This document shows positions 49,633-62,468 of a stretch of 64,000 bases of DNA, in pieces. The notes beneath the pieces were generated by a model. It saw nothing but the letters and a program-made list of their open reading frames with translations, was not told the origin of the DNA and searched no databases. The position numbers and the translations under genes are program-made. Source of the DNA: Rotaria sp. Silwood1 (lineage: Eukaryota; Rotifera; Eurotatoria; Philodinida; Philodinidae); the NCBI GenBank assembly GCA_905250075.1, contig CAJNOP010000364.1, positions 141,497-205,496 on the forward strand. Direction: 5' to 3'. Every line of letters begins with the position of its first letter. The first letter of the stretch is position 1.

Positions 49633-52278
49633 TTACCAAATGATCCAATGATCTAAATAAGAAGCTAAAGGTAAAAGATGTTCATTAAATTTGTTTGTTT
49701 GAACAACACAACAATCAACAGATCCTAAATTTTTATCAATTTCAAATTGTTCATCGATTGTTATTTCAGAATTATCGGTTAAATCAATACGTTCGATCAT
49801 TTTTGTTGAACGACCTGTTTCACTATTATAACCACCAACAATATATAATGAATTACCTAAGCAAAGAAATAGTTGTTAAAATCGAAAGACTTTTTTCTTT
49901 TTAATATGATCTTCTAATTCATTTTATCTTTAGATTGATTGTAATAGAATCTTGTAAAGTCACTCTAAATATATCTGTACAAGCATATCTGAATATGTAA
50001 GAAACTTCAAATGTTTTCTCTATGTCAAGTTATCTTTACTAGCTATAACAGGTGATGATTACGTATCTAGATTAAAGTCCACCATTGTCAAAACCTTCGC
50101 ACTCCAAAAAAGATAAATTTCACTTCCAACTAGAAAAAACAAATATTTTTTCTTATCGTCGTTTTATCGACTTTCAACATATCATTCATATGACTTTGAT
50201 TGATAACACCTATTGAATGTCGTATTTTAGATTCACTGAGCTCTACGTAATACTTATGTGAAGAAGAGCAGTTGGTAAAATTTATTTCGAAGTTTCTATT
50301 CTAATACCTTTTCGCTATTGTGTGAAAATATGCATCATTGAATTATTTGAAAGAATGAAAAAGTATTTTCAGTGTTATATTGAGTAGAAAAAAAAAAGAA
50401 GAAAAGATATAATTTATATTAAAATTACAACGTATATACATATTTATCATTCATCACGTGTTAAACGTAAAATATCATGCTTATGTTGATTTGAATATGA
50501 CTTAGACTATCTTAACTATTTTAATATTCTTATATTACAGAAAGATAAGTGAAATCAACATACATAATTGAAATTCTTTATCTAACTATGACAGATACTA
50601 TTTTATTATTCAAAGAATATAAAACGTATGCTTGTATATGTCCATGCTATAATTAAAGGTAGGTAGGTGTGTTTTCTCAAAAACTTGATAATGATAATCG
50701 TTAGCGAGCTATAGCTTCCAACAGACAACAGAAGAGAAATACAAGTATATTTTTCTTATTATAACATGTAAGACAAAAAATAATTTTAAAATCTATCATT
50801 TTCGTAAAACATACAAGAAAAAACTTATATTAAAAAAAAAAAGTGTTTATTTTCGATGTAACGTTTATTTTGATATGTGCTTGAGTACTTTGCAAAAATG
50901 ACGGATTTTAAAGTAATTATCTCTTATATGGTATCAGATAAAAACACGTTCAAAGTTCTTCTCTTTCAATTTTTGAAAGCCGTAAGTCGCTATTAATTGA
51001 GAAATAACAATTACACTCTTTTTAATGTTGACGCAGATATTAATTTTTTATTTTATATCGTTCTAATTAATGTAAGTCATTAAAAAAAAAAGTCATAATG
51101 ACCCTACCGTTTTTTTCCCCTCAAAGAAAAACAACACACCTTTGTCAAATATGGCCACTTTGTTTTTTTGTTTTTAGTATCAGAAAATCATGGTTAAAAT
51201 AAATTCATGAAAAAAAAATTTTCTACTTTTTACCTAATTGAAAATAACCACAGTCTGTACGTGGATGTTGCAATTGACTGTTAAGTTCTTCCCAAACAGG
51301 TGTACTGTCTGATGATGGATTATTAATACGAGCAATTTTATGAATATTATGAACATCTTCACCATTTTTTTCACATCCTATACTTAGAAAGTAACAAAAT
51401 TGATACCAATTAGAATTCAGTTTTGCTTACCACCAAATATAAATACATTATTGTTGATAAAAGTTAAACAATGTTGTTGACGTGGATCAGGTAATGTAAA
51501 CGTTGTTAATGAACGTTTCCATTCATTTGGACGTGGATCAACAATACTTTAAAAAAAAAAGAAATGAATTTCAACAATAAAAATTAATTAAAATAATTCA
51601 TTCACTAACATTAGTTCATTTGTTGATTGAGCTTCGAGTAATGAACTAACACCACCACATGACCATAATTTTCCATTAATTGTACAACTTGCATGATTTC
51701 GCCTTGGTTTTGGTAATGTACCTACTTCTTTCCAACGATCAATTGTTGGATCATAAGCTTCAACTGTTTGTATAATCGCACCTTTAAGACCTTCTCCACC
51801 AAGTACATAGATTTTTGAATCAAAAGTGCTTACAGAAAAATTAATTCTAAGAAAAAAAGAAAAGAATAAAAACAATAAGAAAATTAAACTAGAAAATTTT
51901 TAGTACCGTGGAGCTCGCATTGAGTCACACGTACGCCAAAAATCAATTTCAGCATCATATTTGAAAACAGTACATGACAAACGACCTGTTGATGCGTAAC
52001 GACCTCCGATAATATAAACTGAATTTTCAAAAGAAATAGCTCTAATGTATAAAATAAAATTTAATAATTCTAATTCAAAAAAAAGTTCTAGTTCATTAAG
52101 GTTTTTTCTACCTGTAATCAACAAGATCACGCATAAAATAAAAAGTTGCTGTTAATAACATCGGACAGACACGTTCTTCTCGATGTGCCATTAAATATGG
52201 TATATCACATGATGGTTGATTACGAGAAAATAATAAAATAAATGTTACTTTTTCTTCATTTGACTTTTGTGACGTCAT
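49633..52278 (-). CDS. Kelch-repeat protein without BTB domain
   Basis: Six exons on the minus strand: 52112-52278, 51907-52041, 51610-51846, 51431-51546, 51234-51377, 49633-49856. They sum to 1023 nt, 340 residues, TAA stop. Five kelch blades are visible from the di-glycine strands VYIIGG (64-69), IYVLGG (113-118), LWSCGG (161-166), VFIFGG (214-219) and LYIVGG (270-275). They are spaced 48-56 residues apart and each is followed by Tyr/Trp positions such as DPTIDRWKEVG and DPRPNEWKR. The 55-residue N-terminus (MTSQKSNEEK ...) does not resemble BTB or BACK. Kelch propellers bind protein partners and in KLHL proteins recruit Cullin-3 substrates. Without BTB this one may be a truncated KLHL relative, unless upstream exons exist. 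Start ATG 52278; no acceptor lies immediately upstream. Confidence 0.85.
49857..51233 (-). other. Last intron of the kelch gene
   Basis: A 1377-nt phase 1 intron (TTA G | GT AAT) between the fourth and fifth kelch blades. It is AT-rich and no exon or repeat was recognised in it. Confidence 0.55.
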
Positions 52279-54722
52279 GTGTTAATAATGTTTAAATTAA
52301 CAAATTTATGTATATTTTTTTATTCTATAGATTCAAATACAAAAACTTTCTGACAAGTCTTCAATTGTTTCGTTTTTTTACATTGATTCTCTCGTTTTTC
52401 TTTTTTTAAACACATGTGGTTTCGAAGAATAACAACATCAATTGCAGCAACAAAACATTGAGATACATTTAAAAACGCATACATAGAAGCATTCCGTTTC
52501 TTTTTTTTTTTTTTCATGATGATGATGATGATCATGGTTACTATCGTTGAGTGAGAAAAGAAAAATGAAAATAAATCGGTCGATTTTTACTCTATGCTTT
52601 AAAAGAGGACAAGAAAAAAAATCGGTGTATGACTGGCGTTATTTTAATAAAAAGAAATTAAATTGAGAAAATGTTTCTAACAGCAACCAGATAAAATCTA
52701 TTTCAATAAAGAATATATATATGACACATGTCTATATAATTACAATCATCGAAATTAAAAAGCCTACGCCTATTCAATGCATACGTAAACGAATATATTT
52801 GTTTAGTAACCTATGCGTCAGAATTTTATCACCTTTTATACATCATAAGTCAAGATAAGATATTCATTATTCTGTTTGTCTTGTGAAGTTTCGATGTTGT
52901 TATTATGTTATGTTTGTTAGGTCATTAAAACTTTACGAAAAAAAGCACAGCATAATTGGCATCAGTTTGCATGCAACATCTTTGACAATTTTGTTTGATG
53001 TCATGACACAAACGGAAATTTTGTGATGAAATATATATATATATTACACAAAATAATTGCAATAGGTATAAAGGAAAAAATGATTGGGAAAGAGGGGAAA
53101 AGGGTTGAATAAAAGAAATGTAAAATATTACAGTGTGGGCTGAAGACAAACGAGACGCGTAAGAAGCAAGAAAAAATGCATCATGAGTCAAAAGAGTAGC
53201 TTTTACGTGCGCTCTTGGCTTGTTTTTTTTTTTTTACCCCCGTTTTATTTTTGCTATTTTACGGGTATAAATCATAGGTAGGAAAAAACAACAGCATAGC
53301 CATATATTCTTGTTTTCAACACTATTCGCCTACTGCCCCATTTATTGATAAGCAAGTGTACTCGGGCCCATCTAGAAGTGACCACAACATACGAAGCATA
53401 GTTTCTCAATTTTTGGTATAGAACAAAAAGATAAGGTATTGGCGATTGTGTTATCGAAAAAAAACCAAGAGCAAATATTGGATTTTGTTTTTTGTTGTTT
53501 TTCTTAATATCGAACACTGAAGAGACTAGTAAAAAAAATAGAATGATTCTGTTATTTTTTTTGACACGTTGATGATACTCAATAAACGTCAGGATCAATA
53601 TGTAAAAACGAAACGAGAAAAAAAAACACATCTGTATGACTCAGGCAAGAAAACTCGTGATTAGAAGACAATAAATTTTGCTTCTTGGTGAAAATAGCAT
53701 TTAGTAGATGAAAGCTCCATTTTATATTTTCAATAGAGCATTACTATTTGTGATTGTGTCCGAGGTTAGTTTACTTTTTTTAAGAGCCATTCAATTAATT
53801 TAAATTGTACAAGTATCAAGTTTAGAATGTTAGATAGACTACATTCAATTAAATGACTTACAACTTAGACAATATTAGATTCGAATCATTGAAGCGTATG
53901 ATCCTAGTTGTAAAATATGAAAAATTTTCTATAGGTTCCGTTTAATAATTAAAAAGAGTTAAGTCTAAAAATACTTCTTTGTTTTTCGGTTCTTTATCTA
54001 AGACGTTTATTTTTCAAGCACCAGATGCTTATCGCGATGCTTCTGATAAAGAAGTATTATATATTCACACGTAATAGCTTAATACATGCGGTAGTTTTCT
54101 ATTCAAAAGGAATAATTAAAAATAAAAAGAAGAGGGCACAAGTACTACTGGTCTATTACGGTCGATCACATCTCTATAAATTTTTATATATTGGTGTCAG
54201 AGAATAAATATTTGTCGAACATAAATTATATTCATTTAATAGCAACTGATTCAGGTAATAATATTTACATATTACATATAAAATTATACCCTTGAAATCA
54301 AAGAATAGATTTTGTTCACTATCCAAAAATATCATTTCTATTTGTATTACATCATTATATCTATGTATGACATCTATCAAGAAGACGTAGTTGTTTTTTT
54401 TCGACGATATTATTTGAAATATTCGTTTTTATATTAGTCATTAATAATACAAATATAACAAATTATTATTTATATCTTTTCGTCTTCTATCTATATTTTT
54501 GTCCCTAATTAGTACATAAGAAAGAAGTATCAGTTTTCAGTAAACAAACAAATATGTCAAAAAAAAAACGAATAATATTGACTGTAAATAACCCTTCGGA
54601 AAGAACAAAAAGAAAACGAGAAATTTCCTTTGAGAAATATTCGATTTATTGTGTAGGTCATATTAACAACTAATAACTTCTTTTTTGTTTTGAATATTAT
54701 CTCTTTTTGTTTTGTTACAGGT
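52279..54722. other. Divergent spacer between the kelch and phosphatase genes
   Basis: About 2.4 kb that should hold both promoters. A (GAT)n-like run lies at about 52515-52531 and poly-T tracts near 52500 and 53222. A T-rich tract ending in ACAG at 54717-54720 lies 2 nt before the phosphatase start codon, so a non-coding 5' exon or trans-splicing is likely. The ORFs here are not supported. Confidence 0.5.
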
Positions 54723-56372
54723 ATGAATCCTTTTGTCAATGATTTTATATTGGTTGAAAAGAACCTAAATATGTTTTCTAATGTTGAAAAGTCTACTTCA
54801 AATTCGAACAGTTTATCTTTTATGAAAAATATTACTAGTTGTACAAGTACTAGTGTTAATTTAACAATTAAATATCCTACATCAGAAAGACGAATATCTT
54901 TAACAAAAGCATATAGTTGTTCAGATGCAATGTCTTCAAAAATAAATGGAAATTGTTTATTTATAACACCAAAACAATTTTTTGAATTAATTTCGGAAAA
55001 TTCAAATATACATGAACATAAATCATATCCTATAATTGATTGTCGTTCACAAATAGATTTTGGTTGTGAACATATACGTTCATCATATAATGTTAATTGT
55101 CGAGCAAAAATTATGGCAAGAAAATTAATATCAAAACGTTTAGAAGATGTTGAACCAAATTTAATATCATCATTAAATGATTCTGATATTGTTATTCTTT
55201 ATGATCAATCAACAGATGAACGAACTGAAGAAAAATTACGTTCATTACCAATATATCTTGTTATACAAGCAGCAAAAAAATCAAATAAAATAGTACATAT
55301 TATTCAAGGTAAAAATCAATAACAAAAAAAAAAAATATATATCTATATGTATATCTTAGGTGGTTTTGATGCAATTAAAAATCAATATCCACATTTAATT
55401 GAATCTGCTTGTGAAATAATATCAGGAGAAAAACATGAACAAGATCATTTACCATCTACTCCTGAAACAGTAGATAAAGAAAATTTTACTATGACTGAAA
55501 TTTTACCTCGTATATTTGTAGGTATGTACTTATTTTCTTGAAATTTCAATAAATACTACACTTATTGATATAATAAATCAAATAGTTACAAAATAAATAG
55601 ATGATAAATATAATTCATTGAATCGAATAATTTCAATACATTACGTCATTCAGCAAATATGACGTATAGAATAAATAATTAAAATATGAAACTTTTTTTA
55701 TCTTCAAAATGAATATGATAAGAAAAGAAAAATAAAATACTATATGATAATTTATTTAGGTAATATACTTGATGCTCAAAATCTTGATCGTTTAAATCAA
55801 AATGGTATAACACATATTGTAAATTCAACACCTGATTTACCACTTTTCTGGGAAAAAAACTATCAATATATGCGAGTTGATGTATTGGATTTACCGTCTG
55901 AAAATATTCGAAAATATTTTGATAAAACTTTTCAATTTATTGGTTAGTTAACAATTGATTTATTTGTTAGAAAAAAAAAAATTTTTTTTTTTTTTTTTTT
56001 ATAAATCTAGATGAAGCATTGCATACAAAAAACAATAATGTTCTTGTTCATTGTTCAGCTGGTATTAGTCGTAGTCCAACTTTAGTACTTGCTTATATGA
56101 TAAAAAAATATAATATGACATTAGATGAAGCATTTAATAAAATGCGTCAATTACGTCAAATAGTTGATCCTAATATTAGTTTTATTGTACAATTACGAGA
56201 TTGGGAGAAATTACATCAAATGACAACAACAACAATTGAAACAACTGATGATAATAATAATACGACCTGTAATGGGACAAGATCAACATCAAGTAGTATT
56301 TATTGTGGTTCAACATCAAAAAGTAAAACAGATAAGAAATCACGTACAGAATCAGCTATTATTGTTAACTAG
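54723..56372 (+). CDS. MAP-kinase phosphatase (rhodanese plus dual-specificity phosphatase)
   Basis: Four exons, all joined in phase 1: 54723-55308, 55360-55521, 55760-55942, 56011-56372. They sum to 1293 nt, 430 residues, TAG stop. After a Ser-rich N-terminus there is a rhodanese/CH2 domain (about 75-215; YPIIDCRSQIDFGCEHI, then DIVILYDQST). It has a basic stretch NCRAKIMARKLISKR (125-139) where MKPs carry their MAP-kinase docking motif. The catalytic domain (about 240-385) has general acid D293 (VDVLDLP) and the P-loop HCSAGISRSPT, with nucleophile C325 and R331. MKPs remove phosphate from both Thr and Tyr of the MAPK activation loop. The docking region looks most like the DUSP8/10/16 (JNK/p38) group, but that is inference. 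The tail is Thr/Ser/Asn-rich. The first ATG in frame follows the acceptor by 2 nt, and an upstream ATG exon at 54553 does not join in frame. Confidence 0.9.
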
Positions 56373-56376
56373 TAAT

Positions 56377-56382
56377 AATAAA
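56377..56382 (+). promoter_or_regulatory. Putative polyadenylation signal of the phosphatase gene
   Basis: AATAAA begins 4 nt after the TAG stop codon. If used, the 3' UTR would be very short. Confidence 0.35.
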
Positions 56383-59278
56383 TTTTCTCAAGAATGACAC
56401 TAATAGTTGATTAAAAAAAAACAAATCTATATATTTTTTTTGTTTTCTTTTCAGTTTTCTTTTATTTTGGTTTCGTATTTTTACATCTATTATCAATTCT
56501 GAAAAATGTATATAGATATATATGTAAACTGAAAAGACAAATAGCATCTTTTCTGTAACCCTTGTTTTGCGGAAAAAAAAACAAACTCATCTGCGGATAC
56601 AAAGTAACGCATTTCTTTTTTTCTTTTTTCTCTTGTTAATACAAGACCTAGCTTGTTTTCTATTATTATATACATTCGTATATATAGAATAGAGAAACAC
56701 TTCTTCAGTTCTTCCATGTTGGTTTTTTTTTGCTATGAAATTATCTTTTTGCGTTCTTAATTCCTTTTTTTTTTTCGTTGTAGTCGATTTTTATTGTTGT
56801 ATATTAATATGAAAGTGTGATGATAGAGCAAAATAACCTTGTCTTGCTTTAAGCGTTCTTTGTGCGTTTTGTATTTCGTAAGTCGATCCTTTAGACGATA
56901 TTATTTAAATTTTTTGTCGTGTTTATTTTTTTTCATTCAAAACTGTACTATGATTATAACAAAAAGAAAAAAGAACACAGCATGATGCTTTGGTTTTTTT
57001 TAGCAATCAATCGAAATAGAATATTAAATGAACAATATTCAAAAAAAAAAGATTTTGTCTAATAAATTTTTCAAATAATGAATAGTATAATGATTTATTA
57101 TGAAGATCTTTTTTGAATAATATAAAATAAATTCTATTGTTTTTAACTCTTGAAAAAGATTTATTTTAGTTGTTGTGTTTCATTCACTATTTGATTTCTA
57201 TTTAATCAAATACAAAAATTATTCATACATGTTCATGAATAAATAACAATAACATACAAATATATTTTATGTATTCATGGGTAAAGTTTGTCAAAAACAA
57301 ACAAAAAAACAGTTGCTCGCCATATGTAAATCTCGGATAATCTATCAGCAATAATTACAAACTTATATATCACGTACATAAAACAGCTGTATGTCATGCA
57401 CAATCACACAATTTTTCAGAATATTAACTATCGGTAATAATCTTTCACAACATAAAATCTATATTCATTCGTAATCTTCGTATGTAATTTTCAATCTAGA
57501 AAATGAATCGAAGTTCATCAATCTCGTTCATCTCCTACGATTCTGTATCATGATGAGAGTAGATGTTCGTTATTGAATTATGTAATCCAAATCTGCACAT
57601 TGGTATCCTTGATAATCATATATCTTGGTATGTGTGTGCTTATAAATTATCTTTTTATCATTCTCTTGAATAATCCATGCATATAAAGTCATTATAGTCA
57701 AATAAAATTAATGTTTTTTTTCGAACTTAGATGTGATAGTCATCATCCTTGTTTTCATGGCGGACAGTATTAAATGTAAGAAAAAACTGTCATCGAGATA
57801 GGATATGAGTGTGAATATAATTAATTATATAATGATTATTAGCTATCATTTTTGGATATATATATATATATATGATAAAACTTTTTGTTCAAGGTGCACC
57901 TTCTAAAATCGAATATTCCGTTGGATATTTCATATGCTTGGGTGTATTAAACGACATAGGTGTTCTATGATACAAAGAGAAAAGCATGTATTCAATCAGT
58001 TCATTTAAGATTAATGAACAAATGTTCTAGTGACGAACTATCCAAGAAATAATCACCCCTTGTTCTTCGATAGTTAATCACAAGAAAAACCTCGAGCATT
58101 CATTTATTTTAATGAAAAGAATATTACAAAAGAAAAAAATGCCTAGATTATGTCAATAAGAAATTTTAACGTTATTATATACCTGTCAAGAATGAAAATT
58201 TCGACACCTTACACAAATTTTATTAACATTATCATTGTTTGTTTGTTTTGTTGTTCTTGTTTTTAGTTTACTGCATTTTTTTCTACTATTCATTACTACT
58301 CAATAGATACATTGCTTGATATACATAATAATATTAATGAAAAGTAAAATCGATTAAATTATGGTTGTTTTAATTTGATTTACTCTCATAATACGTAAAC
58401 GTAAGATATCAAACATATCTATATATAATAACCTATCAACTTATCTCTAAATCATATTTTTTTTGTCTTGACAATTTGTAGACAGAACATTTTTTCCTTG
58501 ATCGCACGATTTATCCTATACATCACGTACAGCTTGCAATTTCATACATGAGATAGCATGTGTCATCTGCAAGCTGACAACACTCATACAATAGCAGTGC
58601 AACAAAAAGAAAGAAGCTAATCATAACTAAGATAAATGAAAAATTTATGCATATATATATATATCACGGTTATTTAAAAGAAATTTAAGGGTTGAAAAAA
58701 AAAACATAGGAGATATGGTTTTTGGTCTCGATGTTCATCATCTTTTTTTTTTCCTATGTTCGATAAATTCAATTCAGTTAATATAATGCAATCTATGCAT
58801 ATATATATACATATTCATATTTGTATGTGTGTATGCAAACTGAACGATAAACGTAACTAGTTGTCGTTGTCGTCTCGGTTAAGTTGAATTTCATTTGGTA
58901 AAGTCTTTTCAAGGGACACTCTAAAGCATTCATTCGAGCGTGTCCATGAGACAAACGAAACGAAACGAATGAATAAAAATGGTTGTTACTTTACAAATAA
59001 GAAGCCGTCCTCCTTTATCATTACTATTACGAATGATCATCACCTATCTATTGGCTTTTTTTCCTTCTTTGGTTATTTCATTTTTTTTTTTCTTTTTTTC
59101 TCTTCTCACGAGTGCAATAAACAGTAATGCTTGATAAATTACATTTGATCATCATCGTCATATTCGTGCAGTAATCATTAATCCTTTTTCCTTTTTTTTT
59201 TATTGCCGTAGCCAATATGAAATTGTCCGCCTAATCAGTTGAGTGTAATATTTTGTTTGATTCTGATAGTTATAGAAT
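56383..59278. other. Spacer between the phosphatase and PTB-like genes
   Basis: About 2.9 kb, both neighbours on the plus strand, AT-rich with several TA-dinucleotide runs (for example near 57859-57872 and 58651-58664). A T-rich tract ending in GTAG at 59208-59211 lies 67 nt before the next start codon. No supportable gene or RNA was seen. Confidence 0.5.
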
Positions 59279-62200
59279 ATGTCGAATAATAAATACTATA
59301 ATTCCATAAAATCTCAACAGCCACAATCAAATGTTCATAGTTATGTTCGGCATCGTCATCATCATCGTCATACTTCTCATAATTCATCTCCAATGCGACC
59401 AATTCAACATGTTTCTTCATATTCAAATCCTCCTTTAGATGATGATGAAAATAATAATGATAATAATCATCATCATCATAATACACAAAATCCTCCAGCA
59501 TTAATATCAAGCTCATTTTTATCATTAAGTCAATCAACAGCTTATTTTCTTGATCGTATTGATTTAGAAAATTATTCAACAACTATATTAAAACAAACAG
59601 TTGAAAATGTTTTATCAAAAGCAAAATCCCGAGGTTCGTAATTAAAAATCAAACAATACATCTATTTTACCAAACATTATTCGTTATATGATATTTTTGT
59701 ATTGTTAGGTTTAAAGGTAAAGATATCACTACCAGATGATGGCTTAATTATACATAATATAAATGATTCAAATCAATCATGGATATTAAAAAAATCAGAA
59801 TTACTTTATTTTTGGCGTGATCCACATTATTTAAATATAATTGTTGTTGTTACATTTAATCAATCACGACAACGTACAAATCGACCTTATTCAGCATCAA
59901 TATTTCGTTTACGTAATAATGATTCTACTCAAATATTTCTTCAACAAGCTCAATTATTTTTTGCTAATTTACCAGCATCTATTACTAGTTTAAGTACATC
60001 AAAATCTAATAGAAATAAATCAATTGATAGAACAAATCGAACAGAAAATCGATTTATTACTGATCAAAAATCCTTATCTTATAGTAAAACTAAAGCTCTT
60101 TCAATGATTACTGAACCATATTATGCTAAAAATAAGTCTTTAACTAATCGTAATCAATCTCCACGAACAACAAGTATTCGTCATGTTACACGAGCTGAAT
60201 TTGATCCTGGTAAAACAGTAAGAAACTCAAGAGCCAATAATTATAATCATCGAATATATAGTGAAACAGGATCATCAACAGATTCTCAAAGAGCAAATTC
60301 TCCAAGAGAAATTGCATTCTATACAGAAAAAATGGATGATGATGACAATAATAAAATGACAAATCTAAGCAATAATTTATCATCTGAACAAATTGTTGAA
60401 TTAATGCGTGAATTAAAAGATTTACGAAATGAAATAGCTTTATTAAAATTAGAACAGAGAATACAACCAGATACATGTTCAATGAGTACAAGTCCATTAG
60501 CTATTGATATTGAATGTTGTAAACAAACAACAGATTCATCAACAACAACATCACCAACATTTCCTAATATAACATCACCATATGAAGTGGATGCGGAAAC
60601 ACAAACTGATTTTAGTTTAATACATCATAGACGACGACAATCACCAAAAAAAAATAAAAAAACAATGATTGGATCAGGTGGTATTTCAACAACAATGAAG
60701 AAAAACACTGAAGAATCATATAAAAGAAATTCTAGAACTTATTCCAATAGTTCAACAAATACTATATCTGATCAAGAAGGTAAATAAAACAATTCTAAGA
60801 AAACAAAAAGAAAAATCAATCGTTTCATTTCGTAATTTTTTTTTTTGTTTCTTTCATTCATGAAAAAAATATCTGTTATTCCTTTTAATTTTCGTTTATA
60901 ATGAAAGATGTGAAAGGGTAGAGACGTATAAAATCAGAAAATTGGTATAATCATTGTTTTCAAACTAGAATATTATACCGAGTTGCTTGATAATAATTTG
61001 AAATTGATTTGATCATAACCAGCGTAGTATATGACGTCAAAATCGTCCTCTATATCGTAAACATTTTGTTTTAGATAGAGCATTGATGATCAACAGTATG
61101 TTAGATGAAAATTTGAAACTGTTTGTTCTCTTGTTGATCAATAGAGTCTTACTCGATTGGTTGTATGTAAAGCGTTATATACCGATGTATATCAGTTTTT
61201 AACAGTTATAAAAAAACTCTATTTTTCAATCTCAATGAATACTATCCATTTGAGGAACTACATATAAATCACTTAAATTATCGATAACAATTACAAAGTT
61301 CTTGTAAGCTTCAGTCCCAAACTGTTAAATACCAATCACAAAAAAGGTTTTCGTCCTAAAATTATTTTCTTTTGTTTTTATAGGAACATCATCAGAAAGT
61401 TCTTCTCAAGTGAGTGATTTATCAAATGGTATAAATAAATCACTTGTTCAACAACAATATCAGCCAACAATCATACCAACACCACCTCGTCCTGTATTGA
61501 TGAGAAATCAAAAGAATTTTACACCTTTAAATAATTCACAATCTTATACAATACCCAATGGTAATCTAATAGTACCTCATTTCAATTCTATTGAAGAAGG
61601 TTCATTACCACTAGGTATATCTACGACTACTGAAAAAGAAATGTCTAAATTTCTTTCTACAAGTATTTCTTCTTCAAATCCAGAGATAATTAGACCCTCA
61701 GTACCAATAATTACAGCAGGAACTACAAGTTTTCAACCGTCATTAGAAAATTCAAATGTTCCTAAGGAACATATCTATGAAAATATACCTATTTTAATAC
61801 AACAAAGCTCGAATCATGAAAGTTATTATAATATACCTATTATTAATGTAGATAATCAACAACAACAACAACGACAACAAGAGCCACAACAACATCAACA
61901 TCAACAAAATCAATCGAATGGTTATGGTTATTATCCTGTCACAAATAATCGTGAATCTGAAACTCAACAACAACAAGTTATTTCAGGACAAACAATATCT
62001 AATTCTCATCCAACAACAAATAACAATAATTCTGAAATTCTATCATTAACAATGAATGTTCAACCACAAAAACCACAAATAATATCTGCTGGTCGTCATC
62101 GTAATCAACCAATATTTTTTGCAAATCATTTAACAAATCCAATATTTAATGTTGATAAACAATTATTAATAAATACCGTTGCTAATCAATTTGGTGTTGA

Positions 62201-62468
62201 TCTTAATTCACCACAATTACAACAATTAGTTACAAATCAACATTTATTTGCTGCACGTAGACGTACATTTGCTAACATGGTTTGGCAATTAACACCTGAT
62301 GAAGAAACTGCTCTATGTTCACCAACGACAACATTACAAACCGATACTATTGATATAGATATACTTGATACAAATGATTCAGCAAATCGACCAATATTAA
62401 AAGCAACTAATCGTTTTCAGTCAACATCTAAACGACGAAGTATTAGTTGGGATACTACATTAGACTGA
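59279..62468 (+). CDS. Protein with a PTB/PID-like domain and long disordered tail
   Basis: Three exons, both introns phase 1: 59279-59633, 59709-60779, 61384-62468. They sum to 2511 nt, 836 residues, TGA stop. The N-terminal 80 residues are His/Ser/Asn-rich. Residues about 85-205 read like a phosphotyrosine-binding fold: a lead helix region (STAYFLDRIDLENYS), then strands such as LKVKISLPDDGLIIHN, WILKKSELLYFWRDP, LNIIVVVTF and SASIFRLRN, ending in a helix IFLQQAQLFFANLP. This assignment rests on pattern, not a database match. Later there is a short coiled-coil candidate (ELMRELKDLRNEIALLKLEQ, about residue 347). The rest is Ser/Thr/Gln-rich with a polyQ-like tract near 61855-61910, ending in a basic KRRSISWDTTLD. 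There is no signal peptide or membrane segment. A cytosolic adaptor is the most that can be inferred. Confidence 0.72.
60780..61383 (+). other. Intron 2 of the PTB-like gene
   Basis: A 604-nt phase 1 intron (GAA G | GA ACA), AT-rich, with no recognised feature. Confidence 0.55.

Noticed and set aside
54553..54583. Upstream ATG exon for the phosphatase (MSKKKRIILT, then a GTAAAT donor)
   Set aside because: Joining it to the acceptor at 54720 gives an immediate stop (GTA TGA). The start at 54723 is retained.
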